In this document: in pieces, positions 16,370 to 25,390 of the stretch
How the letters are laid out: the number at the start of each line of letters is the position of its first letter
Numbering within the stretch: the first letter of the stretch is position 1
NCBI RefSeq assembly: GCF_040529055.1
Contig: NZ_CP132342.1
Location: 4,152,001 to 4,216,000 of the forward strand
Source: Xanthomonas sontii
GTDB taxonomy: Bacteria > Pseudomonadota > Gammaproteobacteria > Xanthomonadales > Xanthomonadaceae
Length of the DNA stretch: 64,000 nt
Reading direction: 5' to 3'
The notes under the pieces: generated by a model
Told to the model about the DNA's origin: nothing
Database searches by the model: none
Seen by the model: only the letters and a program-made list of their open reading frames with translations
Translations under genes and position numbers: made by a program

Positions 16370-17864
16370 GGCCTTCGCCCACCGACTCCGAAACGAGAAA
16401 GCTGAGGCAGTACGCATGACGGCGCCGGCAGGTGCCGCCATGCACTTTGAGCCGGGCGGCCAACTCCCAGTCCGCGTCGTGGACCACGGTACGCCCTCGT
16501 TCCAACGGGGACGCGTCGGCGACGACGCAGAGCACGATGCCCTGGCCACCACCCGCGCGCCAGACCCTGCCCTTGATGAGATGGCGCTTCGCGGGTGGCA
16601 GTGTTTCGATCACGTTGAGCGCGCATCGGTACGCGACAAGCTGCAGCCCGAGAGAAAGCTGCATGGGATCGCCCCGCAGGCGGCATTGGAACTCGGTATC
16701 GCAGAGATTGCTCATCGCGACCGATCGCAGGATGGCGTACAGCCCATGCGTCTCGATGCCGAGCGGGTACAGCGCGGTGACGTACTCGTCGAGCAACTGG
16801 GCCTGGATCACGCCCGTGCGCGTCATCTCCATGGCCGCGGCGTGCTGTCCCCGCGAGCGGAGGTGGGCGACGATGTCCGTGCGCAGCTTGTTGATGTGGA
16901 CGGTGATGTCGCTGTACTCCACCACCCGGCGTCGCAGCGTGCGTTCCGCCTGCAGATAACTCGCCTGCGCGATCTGCCAGGCCTCCTGACGCTGGTGGCG
17001 GAAGTAGCTGGCGTGCTCGAAGGCCGCGGACAACCGGGACCCGAATACGAACAGGCCGGTGGCCGCAGCCGCGAGCGCGATCTGCACGCGGAATGCCTCG
17101 GCGTGGTACGACGCCAGCGTCATGACATCCGGCAGCATGATCCCGATCGCCACGTTGGCCAGCACGACGCCGACAGCGGCACCACGCCAGCCGTGCAGCA
17201 GCGTGAGCACCACCGACGGAACGACCATCAGGGACATCAGCACCTGGTGCGAAAGGCGATCCTGCGCTATGCCGGAGATCAGGAACAGCGCCACCACGGC
17301 TGCCGACCCGAGCATGCCATCCCTCGGCAGCCGCGGGCGGGCGGTCATCGGCTCCTCCCGGCGCAGCCACAGAAGCCCTGGGAGCGTGAACATCAGCATG
17401 CCCAGGTAGTCGCCCAGCCAATAACGCGTGAGCGCTTCCAGCGGCGTCAGTGCGGTATAGCCCTTGAACAGCGCATTCAATGCCATGTTGCACAAGGTGC
17501 TCCACAGCGCAAGCATCAAGGCCAGCGGCAGCAGCAGGTACTCCTGGTCCACCAGCCGCGGCAGCTGACGCCGTGCGGCATGCACGGCCAGCGCCACGCA
17601 GGGCATCAGCAGGAAGGGACTGGCGTACGCCCACACCGGGCTCGCGCCGCGCTCGACCATCGGCACGCGGATCACCAGCAACGCGGCTGCATCACCGGCG
17701 AGCAGATAGGGCCAGAGGCGATACGGCAGGAACAGCAAGGTCGCGGCGCGCAGCCCCGCCGGCAGGTACCACTGATCCATCGAACAGCGCCAAGCCAGCA
17801 GGAAGAAGGCACAGTAGCCCAAACTGAGCAGAGCGCCTTTGGCGATGTCTTTCCCCGCTGCCAT
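16353..17864 (-). CDS. MASE1-domain membrane protein with degenerate histidine-kinase-like C-terminus
   Basis: The 503-residue protein has eight or so hydrophobic segments in its first 300 residues (for example LLSLGYCAFFLLAW, YLLLPLALMLALWS, VVALFLISGI), arranged as in MASE1 sensor domains. A coiled segment (about 310-360) and a region resembling a dimerisation/ATPase part of a histidine kinase follow, containing INKLRTDIVAHLRSRGQHAAAMEM and ALNVIETLP. No canonical H-box His or complete N/G boxes are visible, so signalling by phosphotransfer is doubtful. ATG 17864 was preferred to the GTG at 17894. A 500-codon open frame on the plus strand here is a shadow. Confidence 0.7.
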   Translation of the reverse strand: MAAGKDIAKGALLSLGYCAFFLLAWRCSMDQWYLPAGLRAATLLFLPYRLWPYLLAGDAAALLVIRVPMVERGASPVWAYASPFLLMPCVALAVHAARRQLPRLVDQEYLLLPLALMLALWSTLCNMALNALFKGYTALTPLEALTRYWLGDYLGMLMFTLPGLLWLRREEPMTARPRLPRDGMLGSAAVVALFLISGIAQDRLSHQVLMSLMVVPSVVLTLLHGWRGAAVGVVLANVAIGIMLPDVMTLASYHAEAFRVQIALAAAATGLFVFGSRLSAAFEHASYFRHQRQEAWQIAQASYLQAERTLRRRVVEYSDITVHINKLRTDIVAHLRSRGQHAAAMEMTRTGVIQAQLLDEYVTALYPLGIETHGLYAILRSVAMSNLCDTEFQCRLRGDPMQLSLGLQLVAYRCALNVIETLPPAKRHLIKGRVWRAGGGQGIVLCVVADASPLERGRTVVHDADWELAARLKVHGGTCRRRHAYCLSFLVSESVGEGLSLRR

Positions 17865-18034
17865 TCCAACCGGTCCGTGGCGTGTGGGCGCCACTCTACA
17901 AGCGTGGTCGGCGCGTGAGGTAGACAGTTGCTTGGCTGCGCGCTTCAGTCTGGCGAAGCGTCGGCTATGAGACGTTGGCCCAGCTATCGCATGCGCTTAC
18001 CGAGCTGATCGCGCACTCATCGCCATTCGAGCAT

Positions 18035-18757
18035 CTACTCATCTTTGCGTCGAAGCTCCTTCTCCCGCAGCTCTCGATAAAGCGGTGGGTAGTAAACCCG
18101 CAGAGAGGGCAAGGGCGCGAACCAAGTCTTGCGGAGCATCCAACACGCGGCCCAAACCAGCAAGGCAGCAAGAAGGATTCCTGCGTCCCCAAGCTGGAGG
18201 ATCAAGTCCAGGACAAGGGATCGACCGCCCACATGCGTAAAGGCGAGCGCGCAGTCGGCAGCAGCCATGGCCAACGTCGCGAAAACGAGGTCGCCCAGAC
18301 GTCCATCCTCTGAGAGTCTATCTTTCCAATTTCGCCATTCGCCATCGTGCATCCGCAGTAGGAAATCGCTCTCGCGTTCCAACGCGAGATCAAGGAGCTT
18401 CATAGCCGACACTTCGCCATACCGTTCCGAACCCCGGTCTGACGAATCGACGCCGACCCCGGGAAAGAGGAAGACGAACCAACGCACCCCAGCGCCCAGC
18501 AGCGGCAGTACAAAGCTGACCAAGAGACCGAAGGTCGCTGCCGACACGACGAGAAAGCCGAGGTCCTTCCAAAGCATGTCGGCAGATGTCGACCACTGAA
18601 GTATCCCTTTCCCGCCCTTAAAAACCAGCGCCGCATCGACAAAGAGCACGATGCACACGAACCGCATCACCCACTGAGCATCCCATGCCTTTTCCATCAG
18701 GCTGAGATGGGGCAGCCCCTCCTTCGCGCTGTCCTTCGATTTTTCGTCACCTGCCAT
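18035..18757 (-). CDS. Hypothetical membrane protein, partner of the PIN-like gene
   Basis: The 240-residue protein has about four hydrophobic segments: FVCIVLFVDAALVF, LGFLVVSAATFGLLVSFVLPLL, VRWFVFLFPG and a C-terminal pair including GILLAALLVWAACWML. A soluble central loop of about 70 residues is rich in Asp/Glu/Arg. ATG 18757 was chosen because GAAGAGGAG lies eight bases upstream; an ATG at 18802 would add 15 residues with a poor ribosome binding site. It lies about 70 bases downstream of the PIN-like gene on the same strand, so the two are likely one operon. The family is not recognised. Confidence 0.65.
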   Translation of the reverse strand: MAGDEKSKDSAKEGLPHLSLMEKAWDAQWVMRFVCIVLFVDAALVFKGGKGILQWSTSADMLWKDLGFLVVSAATFGLLVSFVLPLLGAGVRWFVFLFPGVGVDSSDRGSERYGEVSAMKLLDLALERESDFLLRMHDGEWRNWKDRLSEDGRLGDLVFATLAMAAADCALAFTHVGGRSLVLDLILQLGDAGILLAALLVWAACWMLRKTWFAPLPSLRVYYPPLYRELREKELRRKDE

Positions 18758-18827
18758 CTCTGCAATCTCCTCTTCAGGGGTACGGGGCGGCAGAGGATGC
18801 ATCCTTCTGCGCCATCTATCGACTTAC

Positions 18828-19889
18828 TCAAACTACGAACCGCTCGTGCATGCCGGGCTGGCACCATGTCCACCATGCCTCGTCGAGCGCTGCCGTCTCC
18901 TCCGGCCTGGTGCACGCCGCCCCCGCCATCGCGAACAGGCGGCCCAGGCGCTCCTCCTTCTCCTGCGACGTCACGGCGCCACGTACCACCAGAGGTCCGA
19001 CGGCCATGACGATGCGATGGCAGATTTCCGGATCGAGGCCATTGCTATCCACGCAGAAGCCCATCGCTCGGTTGGGGGTGAGCACCGGAGGCAGCGTGCG
19101 CAGGATGACGCGGTGCAAGGCCTTGTCTTCGGTCACCAGCGCGGGCGTCCCGACGAACTCGTAGCCGGCCTGGCGCAGCATGGGGACGCTCAGCCACAGG
19201 TTCAGGTCGCCGGCGCGATTGCGCAGGTACGGCAGGGTGATGTGGTCGGCCTCGTCCTTCTTGCCGGGCTGAAAACTCAGGAAGGATTCGAGATACGAGT
19301 ACGCGGGCTTCGGGTCCCCATCGAGCTTCAGCGACTGTCGCCTCTTGAGCAGCACGCTGAGGGCCAGCAGCATGGCCATGCCGGTGAAGCGTGGGACATC
19401 GGCCTGCATCAGAGCGTCCAGTTTCGCCAGCGCCTCCTCCGGCGGCACCTTCTGCGACAGCAGCGACCGCATGAGCGCGACGTACGGGAAGATCAGGCTG
19501 AACTGGGTGCGCAGCGCTGATTCGTTCTTTCTCAGCAGCGCGACCTGCTGCTGGGCAAACCTTTCACGGAACAGGAAGCCCTGCGATGCCAGCGGCGCCA
19601 ACCTGTCGTTGACCCAGGCGGCCGGGTCGGGGCTCTCGCGGAGCTTCTGGTTGGACATCCACTGCTCCATCAGCGCCGGCCACGGATTGAGTGTGTAGCG
19701 CACGCGATCCGCAGCCTGGATCTGCTCTGCCCATTCCGTGCGCGCGAGCGCGTTGGTGTCGAGGAACAGCTCGTACGGCCCCTCACCCTTCGCCACATTG
19801 GCGAATGGCCACACCAGGGCAGTGGTGCCGGCTGGCGGAAGCCGCTCGCATCGCGCGGCGTACGGAATGGGCTGGTTGCTGGACTCCAT
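18828..19889 (-). CDS. PIN-like nuclease candidate (large), first gene of a two-gene cassette
   Basis: The 353-residue protein shows the acidic landmarks of a PIN nuclease: LFLDTNALA (Asp44 with Asn46) on the first strand, GDLNLW (Asp228) and ALVTEDKALHR (Asp255, in a T-x-D motif). About 180 mainly helical residues separate the first and later motifs, far more than in VapC-type toxins, so this would be a PIN domain with a large insertion. PIN proteins are metal-dependent ribonucleases. No antitoxin-like partner is seen; the downstream partner is a membrane protein. Start ATG 19889 follows GCAGGGGGAACTTGAGC. The PIN assignment is motif-based inference. Confidence 0.55.
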   Translation of the reverse strand: MESSNQPIPYAARCERLPPAGTTALVWPFANVAKGEGPYELFLDTNALARTEWAEQIQAADRVRYTLNPWPALMEQWMSNQKLRESPDPAAWVNDRLAPLASQGFLFRERFAQQQVALLRKNESALRTQFSLIFPYVALMRSLLSQKVPPEEALAKLDALMQADVPRFTGMAMLLALSVLLKRRQSLKLDGDPKPAYSYLESFLSFQPGKKDEADHITLPYLRNRAGDLNLWLSVPMLRQAGYEFVGTPALVTEDKALHRVILRTLPPVLTPNRAMGFCVDSNGLDPEICHRIVMAVGPLVVRGAVTSQEKEERLGRLFAMAGAACTRPEETAALDEAWWTWCQPGMHERFVV

Positions 19890-20036
19890 GCTCAAGTTCC
19901 CCCTGCATTTCGATTTGTTATCGGCGTGAACGCCGGCGGCCCGGCAAAGCGCCACGCCGCGATCCCGATTGTTGCCTGACTCGACCACGGCACCGCGCGC
20001 ATCGTCTCGATCACCCAAGTTACCGGGACGACCCGC

Positions 20037-20606
20037 ATGCAGCCACACCCCTCGCCCGCCCCCCGCCGCTGGGGATTCGCCCCGGTGGCCGCCGCGGTCG
20101 CATCAGTCCTCCTGGGCGGATGCGCCGGCGAACTACCTGCCTACGAGGCCGCCGCCCCCAGTCCAGCGCCCACGGCGTCGGCACCCGCCGGGGTTGACGC
20201 GGACCGACCTTCGCCAGTTCCGGTCACACGGCAGGGCCGCTACACCCTGGTCGAGCTCGGCGCCGAGGCTGGGCAGCGCGATCTGTTGATGCAGGTCATA
20301 AACGTCACGCAGCCATCGGCCGAAGGGGCCACGGTCCAGGACGGCCTGCAGTACCTGCTGCGGCAGTCGGGCTACCGGCTGTGCCCGCCCGACGCGGACA
20401 GCAGCACCCTGTATGCCCTGCCGCTGCCCGCGGCACATGTGCGTCTCGGTCCCATCACGCTGCGCGATGCGCTCCAGACCATGGCCGGCGACGCCTGGGC
20501 ACTCTCGGTGGACGACACGGCACGCATGGTCTGCTTTCACCGGTCCGGCGCCAGCGCCGCGGCGATCGAGCCGGCCTGGCTTCCGAAGGAGAAACAGCCA
20601 TGGTGA
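20037..20606 (+). CDS. PilL-type ICE lipoprotein (PFGI-1 class)
   Basis: The 189-residue protein begins with a lipoprotein signal: arginines, a hydrophobic stretch, then LLGGC with Cys about 29. A Pro/Ala-rich linker follows, then a conserved domain (about 67-170) starting GRYTLVELGAEAGQRDLL, with LQYLLRQSGYRLCPP and ITLRDALQTMAG. This fits the PilL N-terminal family (TIGR03748-like) that opens the transfer region of PFL-type ICEs. Secretin-like N-terminal folds occur in this family, so it may sit at the outer membrane. It overlaps the next gene by 7 bases. Confidence 0.75.
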   Translation: MQPHPSPAPRRWGFAPVAAAVASVLLGGCAGELPAYEAAAPSPAPTASAPAGVDADRPSPVPVTRQGRYTLVELGAEAGQRDLLMQVINVTQPSAEGATVQDGLQYLLRQSGYRLCPPDADSSTLYALPLPAAHVRLGPITLRDALQTMAGDAWALSVDDTARMVCFHRSGASAAAIEPAWLPKEKQPW

Positions 20607-21259
20607 TCTCGCACCCGCCCACGGGACGCCCCCGCGTTCGTTGGACACTCTGGGCCTGCGCCATCGCCCTGATGGTCGTGGGCGGGGTGACCGCTTACAA
20701 CACCGCTCAGTTGTCGCGCATGGCGCAGGAAGCCAAGCAGGCGAACGTCGATGCGGAAATGCAGAGCCTGGCGAGCAGCGTGGCGCAGTTGCGCGGAGCA
20801 TTCGATGCCGCGCGCCGGCAACCGGCGCCCGTCAGCGAAGCAGCTTTCTCCACGGCACAGAAGGCACTCGGCGACCGGCTCACGGCGCTCGAACACGCAC
20901 GCGAGGGCATGGCTCGGGCCGAGGATCTGGCGGCCCTGTCGTCGCGCATCGACGCACTGCAGGCCGAAGTCGCTGCCCGCAAGGCGGCCGCAGCGCCACG
21001 CAAGGCGCGTGCAGCGGAGTCCGCGGCGACCCGCGAGCGCGCGCCCTCCCCGCCCCCGTTCACCGTGCTCGGCAGCGAGATGCGGGCCGGGGTGCCTTTC
21101 CTGGCGGTCGTTCCATCCGGGCCGGGGTCGAACTCGCAGGTTCGGCTGCTCCGCGAGAGCGAGCAGGAGAGTGGGTGGCGGCTGGAAGTGATCGAGCCGC
21201 AAGCCGCCGTGTTCTCGGTCGGAGACCGGGTGCGCCGGCTGCCGCTGCGTGAGCGCTGA
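20600..21259 (+). CDS. ICE membrane-anchored coiled-coil protein
   Basis: The 219-residue protein has one N-terminal membrane anchor (about 15-34) and a long alanine-rich coiled coil (about 38-135). A small C-terminal beta domain contains VLGSEMRAGVPFLAVVP. This resembles uncharacterised proteins placed between PilL and TIGR03759 in this ICE class. It starts within the end of the PilL gene after AAGGAGAAACAGCC. It is probably a periplasmic component of the transfer machinery. Confidence 0.65.
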   Translation: MVISHPPTGRPRVRWTLWACAIALMVVGGVTAYNTAQLSRMAQEAKQANVDAEMQSLASSVAQLRGAFDAARRQPAPVSEAAFSTAQKALGDRLTALEHAREGMARAEDLAALSSRIDALQAEVAARKAAAAPRKARAAESAATRERAPSPPPFTVLGSEMRAGVPFLAVVPSGPGSNSQVRLLRESEQESGWRLEVIEPQAAVFSVGDRVRRLPLRER

Positions 21260-21269
21260 GGCGACCAAC

Positions 21270-22022
21270 ATGCGAGCGGAAAGCCCTTCAGCCATCGCAG
21301 TACACATTGCGGTAAGCCTGTGCATCCTGGGCCTGGGTGCGCCCGGCGTAGCGCAGGCGCAGGCGGCGCGCGTCAGTGAGACCCGCACCACGGCGAGCAC
21401 AGCACGGCCGTTGGCCGATGCGCACGACGACGAGGCCCGGGCGCGCGAATGGGGCCTGCGCGCGGAGGACTGGTCGCGCTACCGGACGCTGATGCAGGGG
21501 CCTCTCGGCATCTACTCCCCCAATCTGGATCCGCTGACGGCACTCGGCATCGAGGCACGCAGCGATGAGGAGCGGCGACGGTATGCGGAGCTCCAGGTGC
21601 AGGCCGAAGCCCGCCGCGTGCAAAGGACCCTGGACTACCAGCGCGCATACGACGCGGCGTGGCAGCGGCTGTATCCCAACCAGCAGCGCGTGGCACTGCA
21701 GGCCGGCCCTGCGGCCGGCAGCAGCGGTACCGCGGAAACGGGGCGCTTGGCCCTGTTCGTGAAGGAGGACTGCGCCGCATGCGACCAACGCGTGCAGCAA
21801 CTGCAGTCCGCCGGCACACCGGTGGACGTGTACCTCATCGGGAGCCGCGGCGACGACGAACGCATCCGCCGGTGGGCGCGGCGAGCGGGCGTCGATCCCG
21901 CCAAGGTTCGGGCGCGGACGATCACGCTCAACCACGATGGCGGACGCTGGCTGTCGCTCGGCGCGTCCGGCGATCTGCCGGCGGTCATGCGCGAGGTGGG
22001 TGGTCAATGGCAGCGACAGTGA
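21270..22022 (+). CDS. TIGR03759 family ICE protein
   Basis: The 250-residue protein has a signal peptide (cleavage near AQAQA). Conserved features follow: AREWGLRAEDWSRYRTLMQGPLG and a C-terminal thioredoxin-like part with LALFVKEDCAACDQRV, a CxxC-type motif, and PVDVYLIG. This fits TIGR03759 (PFL_4693-like), periplasmic proteins of the ICE transfer region. The ATG follows CTGAGGCGACCAAC; a GTG at 21249 is a longer alternative. Its end overlaps the transglycosylase start by 16 bases. Confidence 0.8.
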   Translation: MRAESPSAIAVHIAVSLCILGLGAPGVAQAQAARVSETRTTASTARPLADAHDDEARAREWGLRAEDWSRYRTLMQGPLGIYSPNLDPLTALGIEARSDEERRRYAELQVQAEARRVQRTLDYQRAYDAAWQRLYPNQQRVALQAGPAAGSSGTAETGRLALFVKEDCAACDQRVQQLQSAGTPVDVYLIGSRGDDERIRRWARRAGVDPAKVRARTITLNHDGGRWLSLGASGDLPAVMREVGGQWQRQ

Positions 22023-22615
22023 TTACGCCGCACTGCGCCGCTGCGCTCCGCGCGGCGATCGCGCTGGGCACGGCCGCATGGAGCGCCGTGCCCGCCCGCG
22101 CCCAGGAGCTCCCCCCGCCCGCCTACCAGATCGCCGCGGCGCAATCGGGCGTGCCCTCGTCCGTGCTGTACGCAGTCGCGCTGCAGGAAAGTGGAACCCG
22201 GCTGCGCGGCCGGCTGGTTCCCTGGCCGTGGACGCTCAACGTCGCCGGCACGCCGCAGCGGCACGCCACGCGCGCTGACGCCTGCCTTGCGCTGCGCAGC
22301 GCACTGCGGGACACCCCCGCCGAACGCATCGACGTCGGGCTCGGCCAGGTCAATGCGGGCTACCACGCGCACCGCGTGCAGCGACCCTGCGCGCTGCTGG
22401 ACCCCTACCGCAACCTCGGTATCGCCGCGGAGATTCTGCATGAGCAGCACCGGCCCGGCGAAGACTGGCTGGCCGCGGTGGGCCGCTACCACCGCCCCGC
22501 AGGCGGCCCGCCCGCAGCGCGCTACCGCGGCGCCGTGCAGCGCTACCTCGTGCGCGTGCTGGGCAACCCGCAGGCGATGGCCTCACTGAACCCGCGTCGA
22601 GAAACCACCCCATGA
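22007..22615 (+). CDS. ICE lytic transglycosylase (SLT-type)
   Basis: The 202-residue protein has a signal peptide ending near ARA-Q and a goose-type lysozyme/SLT domain. The core reads AAAQSGVPSSVLYAVALQESGTRL, with the catalytic Glu in LQESG, then IDVGLGQVNAGYH and the C-terminal YHRPAG. Such enzymes cleave peptidoglycan so that the transfer channel can cross the wall. It starts inside the TIGR03759 gene and overlaps the next gene by 4 bases, so translation is coupled. Confidence 0.85.
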   Translation: MAATVITPHCAAALRAAIALGTAAWSAVPARAQELPPPAYQIAAAQSGVPSSVLYAVALQESGTRLRGRLVPWPWTLNVAGTPQRHATRADACLALRSALRDTPAERIDVGLGQVNAGYHAHRVQRPCALLDPYRNLGIAAEILHEQHRPGEDWLAAVGRYHRPAGGPPAARYRGAVQRYLVRVLGNPQAMASLNPRRETTP

Positions 22616-23196
22616 AGCTCCCCGCCTTGCGATTCCGCCCGTGCGCGCCTCTGTGGCTGCTCGTGCTGGCGTGCCTGCCGTCCTTGGGCCTGGGTGCGGA
22701 ACCCGCGGCATCCGCACCGTCGCCCCGCCCCGGCCTGATCGTCGTCGAGGACCGGGGAGGCGCATCGGCGCAGCCCTACTACGACGAGCTCGGGCTTCCC
22801 CCGTTGCGCGCTAGCGGCGCCCCTTCGACCAGCGGGGCAGCCAAGGCCACGGCGCCCGTCGACCCGGTCGTGGCGGTGGGCCTGCCAGTGCGCTCCACGC
22901 TACTGTCCCCGGGCGTGGTAGAGCCGCGCCCGCTACAGGCGCCGGGGCTGCCTCCCTTTTTCCTGGTCGGTGACGATGCGCGCTCCAGGGCCTGGCTGCA
23001 GCAGCGCGTCGGCACGCTGCGCCAGTTGCGCGCCGCCGGCCTCGTCGTGAATGTCGCGTCGCCGCAGGCGCTGCAGGAGCTGCGCGCCCTGGCGCCGGGC
23101 CTGGTGCTCTCGCCGGCCTCGGGGGACGATCTGGCCCGCAGGCTGGGGCTTCGCCACTACCCTGCCCTGTTGACCGCCACGGGCATCGAGCAGTGA
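22612..23196 (+). CDS. TIGR03765 (PFL_4695) family ICE protein
   Basis: The 194-residue protein has a signal peptide (hydrophobic about 12-28). The conserved LIVVEDRGGASAQPYYDEL segment follows, then a C-terminal domain with FFLVGDDARSRAWLQQRV and a final LGLRHYPALLTATGIEQ. This is the usual layout of the PFL_4695 family, positioned just before traD in these elements. It is periplasmic with unknown function. It overlaps the transglycosylase stop by 4 bases (ATGA). Confidence 0.82.
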   Translation: MKLPALRFRPCAPLWLLVLACLPSLGLGAEPAASAPSPRPGLIVVEDRGGASAQPYYDELGLPPLRASGAPSTSGAAKATAPVDPVVAVGLPVRSTLLSPGVVEPRPLQAPGLPPFFLVGDDARSRAWLQQRVGTLRQLRAAGLVVNVASPQALQELRALAPGLVLSPASGDDLARRLGLRHYPALLTATGIEQ

Positions 23197-23197
23197 C

Positions 23198-25390
23198 ATG
23201 GCCCAGGCGCATGCAGTCGAGGTGCTGCTGCGCCCCGCGGTGGAGCTATACACCGTTGCGGTTTGCGCCGGCGCCGCGCTGGCGTGCGTGGTGGCACCGT
23301 GGTCGCTCGCGCTGAGCCCCACTCTGGGGTTCGCCAGCGCCCTCGGTTTCGCGGCCTTCGGCGGCATCCGCCTGCGGCAGGCCCACGCCATCCTGCGCTA
23401 CCGGCGCAACATCCGCCGCCTGCCGCGCTACGTGATGACGAGCCGCGACGTCCCGGTCAGCCAGCAGCGCCTGTTCCTTGGCCGCGGCTTCCGCTGGGAC
23501 CAGCGCCACACGCACCGGCTGATGCAGACCTACCGGCCCGAATTCCGTCGCTACGTGGAGCCCACAGCGCTCTACCGGCTCGCGCGGCGGTGCGAGGAGC
23601 GCCTGGAGTTCGCACCGCCACCGTTCGCGCGCCTGGCGTGCTGGACGGCGTGGGACCACCCGCTGAACCCCGTGCGGCCCCTGCCGCCGGTCGGCGGGCT
23701 GCCGCGCCTGCACGGCATCGAGCCGCAGGAGGTGGACGTCACCCTGCCGCTGGGGGAGCGGGTCGGGCATACCCTGGTGCTGGGCACCACGCGCGTCGGC
23801 AAGACGCGCCTGGCCGAACTGTTCATCACGCAAGACATCCGCCGCCGTGCCGCGGACGGCGGGCACGAGGTGGTGATCGTCTTCGACCCGAAGGGCGATG
23901 CGGATCTGCTCAAGCGGATGTACGTGGAGGCGCGCCGCGCCGGACGCGAAGGCGAGTTCTATGTATTCCACTTGGGCTGGCCCGACCTGAGCGCGCGCTA
24001 CAACGCGGTCGGCCGTTTCGGTCGCATCTCGGAAGTCGCCACCCGCATCGCAGGGCAGCTGTCTGGCGAGGGCAACAGCGCGGCCTTCCGCGAGTTTGCG
24101 TGGCGGTTCGTCAACATCATCGCGCGGGCACTCGTGGAACTGGGTCAGCGCCCGGACTACCTGCTGATCCAGCGCCACGTCATCAACATCGATGCACTGT
24201 TCATGGAGTACGCCGCGCACTTCTTCGCGCGCACGGAGCCCAAGGCCTGGGAGATCATCGTCCAGCTCGAAGCACGCCTCAACGACAAGAACATCCCGCG
24301 CAACATGATCGGGCGCGAGAAGCGCGTGATCGCGATCGAGCAGTACCTCGCGCAGGTGCGCGTGTACGACCCCGTTCTCGACGGCCTGCGCAGCGCGGTG
24401 CGCTACGACCGGACCTACTTCGACAAGATCGTCGCCAGCCTGCTTCCGCTGCTGGAGAAGCTCACCACGGGCAAGATCGCCCAGTTGCTGGCGCCGAACT
24501 ACTCGGACCTGGCCGACCCGCGGCCCATCTTCGACTGGATGCAGGTCATCCGAAAGCGCGCGATCGTGTATGTGGGCCTGGACGCGCTCTCGGATGCGGA
24601 AGTGGCGGCCGCCGTGGGCAATTCCATGTTCTCGGACCTCGTCTCGGTCGCCGGCCACATCTACAAGTTCGGCGTGGACGACGGGCTGCCCGGCGCCGAC
24701 GCCAGCAGCAAGGTGCCGATCAACGTCCACGCCGACGAGTTCAACGAGCTGATGGGCGACGAGTTCATTCCCATGGTCAACAAGGGCGGCGGTGCCGGTG
24801 TGCAGGTCACGGCGTACACGCAGACGCTCTCCGACATCGAGGCGCGCATCGGCAACCGCGCCAAGGCCGGCCAGGTGGTGGGCAACTTCAACAACCTGGT
24901 CATGCTGCGCGTCAGGGAGACGGCCACGGCCGAACTGCTCACCCGCCAATTGCCGAAGGTAGAGGTCTTCGCTACGTCCGTGACCAGCGGCGCCACCGAC
25001 AGCTCGGATCCCACGGGCAACACCGCCTTCACCTCGAACACCCAGGACCGCGTCGCCAGCACCAGCGTGCCGCTGATCGAGCCTGCGCACGTCGTCGCGC
25101 TGCCCAAGGGCCAGGCCTTCGCGCTGCTCGAAGGGGGCAACCTGTGGAAGGTGCGCATGCCCCTGCCCGCGCCCGATCCTGACGAGGCCATGCCGCGCGA
25201 CCTGCAGGAGCTGGCCGCCGGCATGCGGCTGCACTACGTCATGGACGCTGGAAGCTGGTGGGACGGTCAGGGCGCCGCGGGACCTCGGGATGACGGATTG
25301 CCCGGCGACCTGCTGCAGGACGCGTTCGCCACGACCGAGGCAGACGACCCCGCCGACCAGGGCGGGATGGATGGGGCCGGCATGCCATGA
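23198..25390 (+). CDS. traD: Type IV coupling protein TraD (SXT/TOL subfamily)
   Basis: The 730-residue ATPase links relaxosome and channel. Two N-terminal membrane segments (about 17-60) anchor it. Walker A is LGTTRVGKTRL (about 194-203), a DPKGD motif follows (VVIVFDPKGDADLL), and the Walker B-like strand is INVHADEFNEL (about 507-517) with a nearby QVTAYTQTL. The C-terminus is acidic and variable. Length and order match TIGR03743. It overlaps the next gene by 4 bases. Confidence 0.9.
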   Translation: MAQAHAVEVLLRPAVELYTVAVCAGAALACVVAPWSLALSPTLGFASALGFAAFGGIRLRQAHAILRYRRNIRRLPRYVMTSRDVPVSQQRLFLGRGFRWDQRHTHRLMQTYRPEFRRYVEPTALYRLARRCEERLEFAPPPFARLACWTAWDHPLNPVRPLPPVGGLPRLHGIEPQEVDVTLPLGERVGHTLVLGTTRVGKTRLAELFITQDIRRRAADGGHEVVIVFDPKGDADLLKRMYVEARRAGREGEFYVFHLGWPDLSARYNAVGRFGRISEVATRIAGQLSGEGNSAAFREFAWRFVNIIARALVELGQRPDYLLIQRHVINIDALFMEYAAHFFARTEPKAWEIIVQLEARLNDKNIPRNMIGREKRVIAIEQYLAQVRVYDPVLDGLRSAVRYDRTYFDKIVASLLPLLEKLTTGKIAQLLAPNYSDLADPRPIFDWMQVIRKRAIVYVGLDALSDAEVAAAVGNSMFSDLVSVAGHIYKFGVDDGLPGADASSKVPINVHADEFNELMGDEFIPMVNKGGGAGVQVTAYTQTLSDIEARIGNRAKAGQVVGNFNNLVMLRVRETATAELLTRQLPKVEVFATSVTSGATDSSDPTGNTAFTSNTQDRVASTSVPLIEPAHVVALPKGQAFALLEGGNLWKVRMPLPAPDPDEAMPRDLQELAAGMRLHYVMDAGSWWDGQGAAGPRDDGLPGDLLQDAFATTEADDPADQGGMDGAGMP

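Noticed and set aside
16416..17918. 500-codon open frame on the plus strand
   Set aside because: It is antisense to the MASE1 gene, rich in Arg/His/Gln with no domain, and lacks a ribosome binding site; high GC produces such shadows.
18828..19889. Ordinary VapBC toxin-antitoxin module
   Set aside because: The PIN-like protein is far too large and no small antitoxin precedes it.
23246..25234. 662-codon minus-strand frame inside traD
   Set aside because: Shadow of TraD, with low-complexity Gly/Val/Arg/His content.
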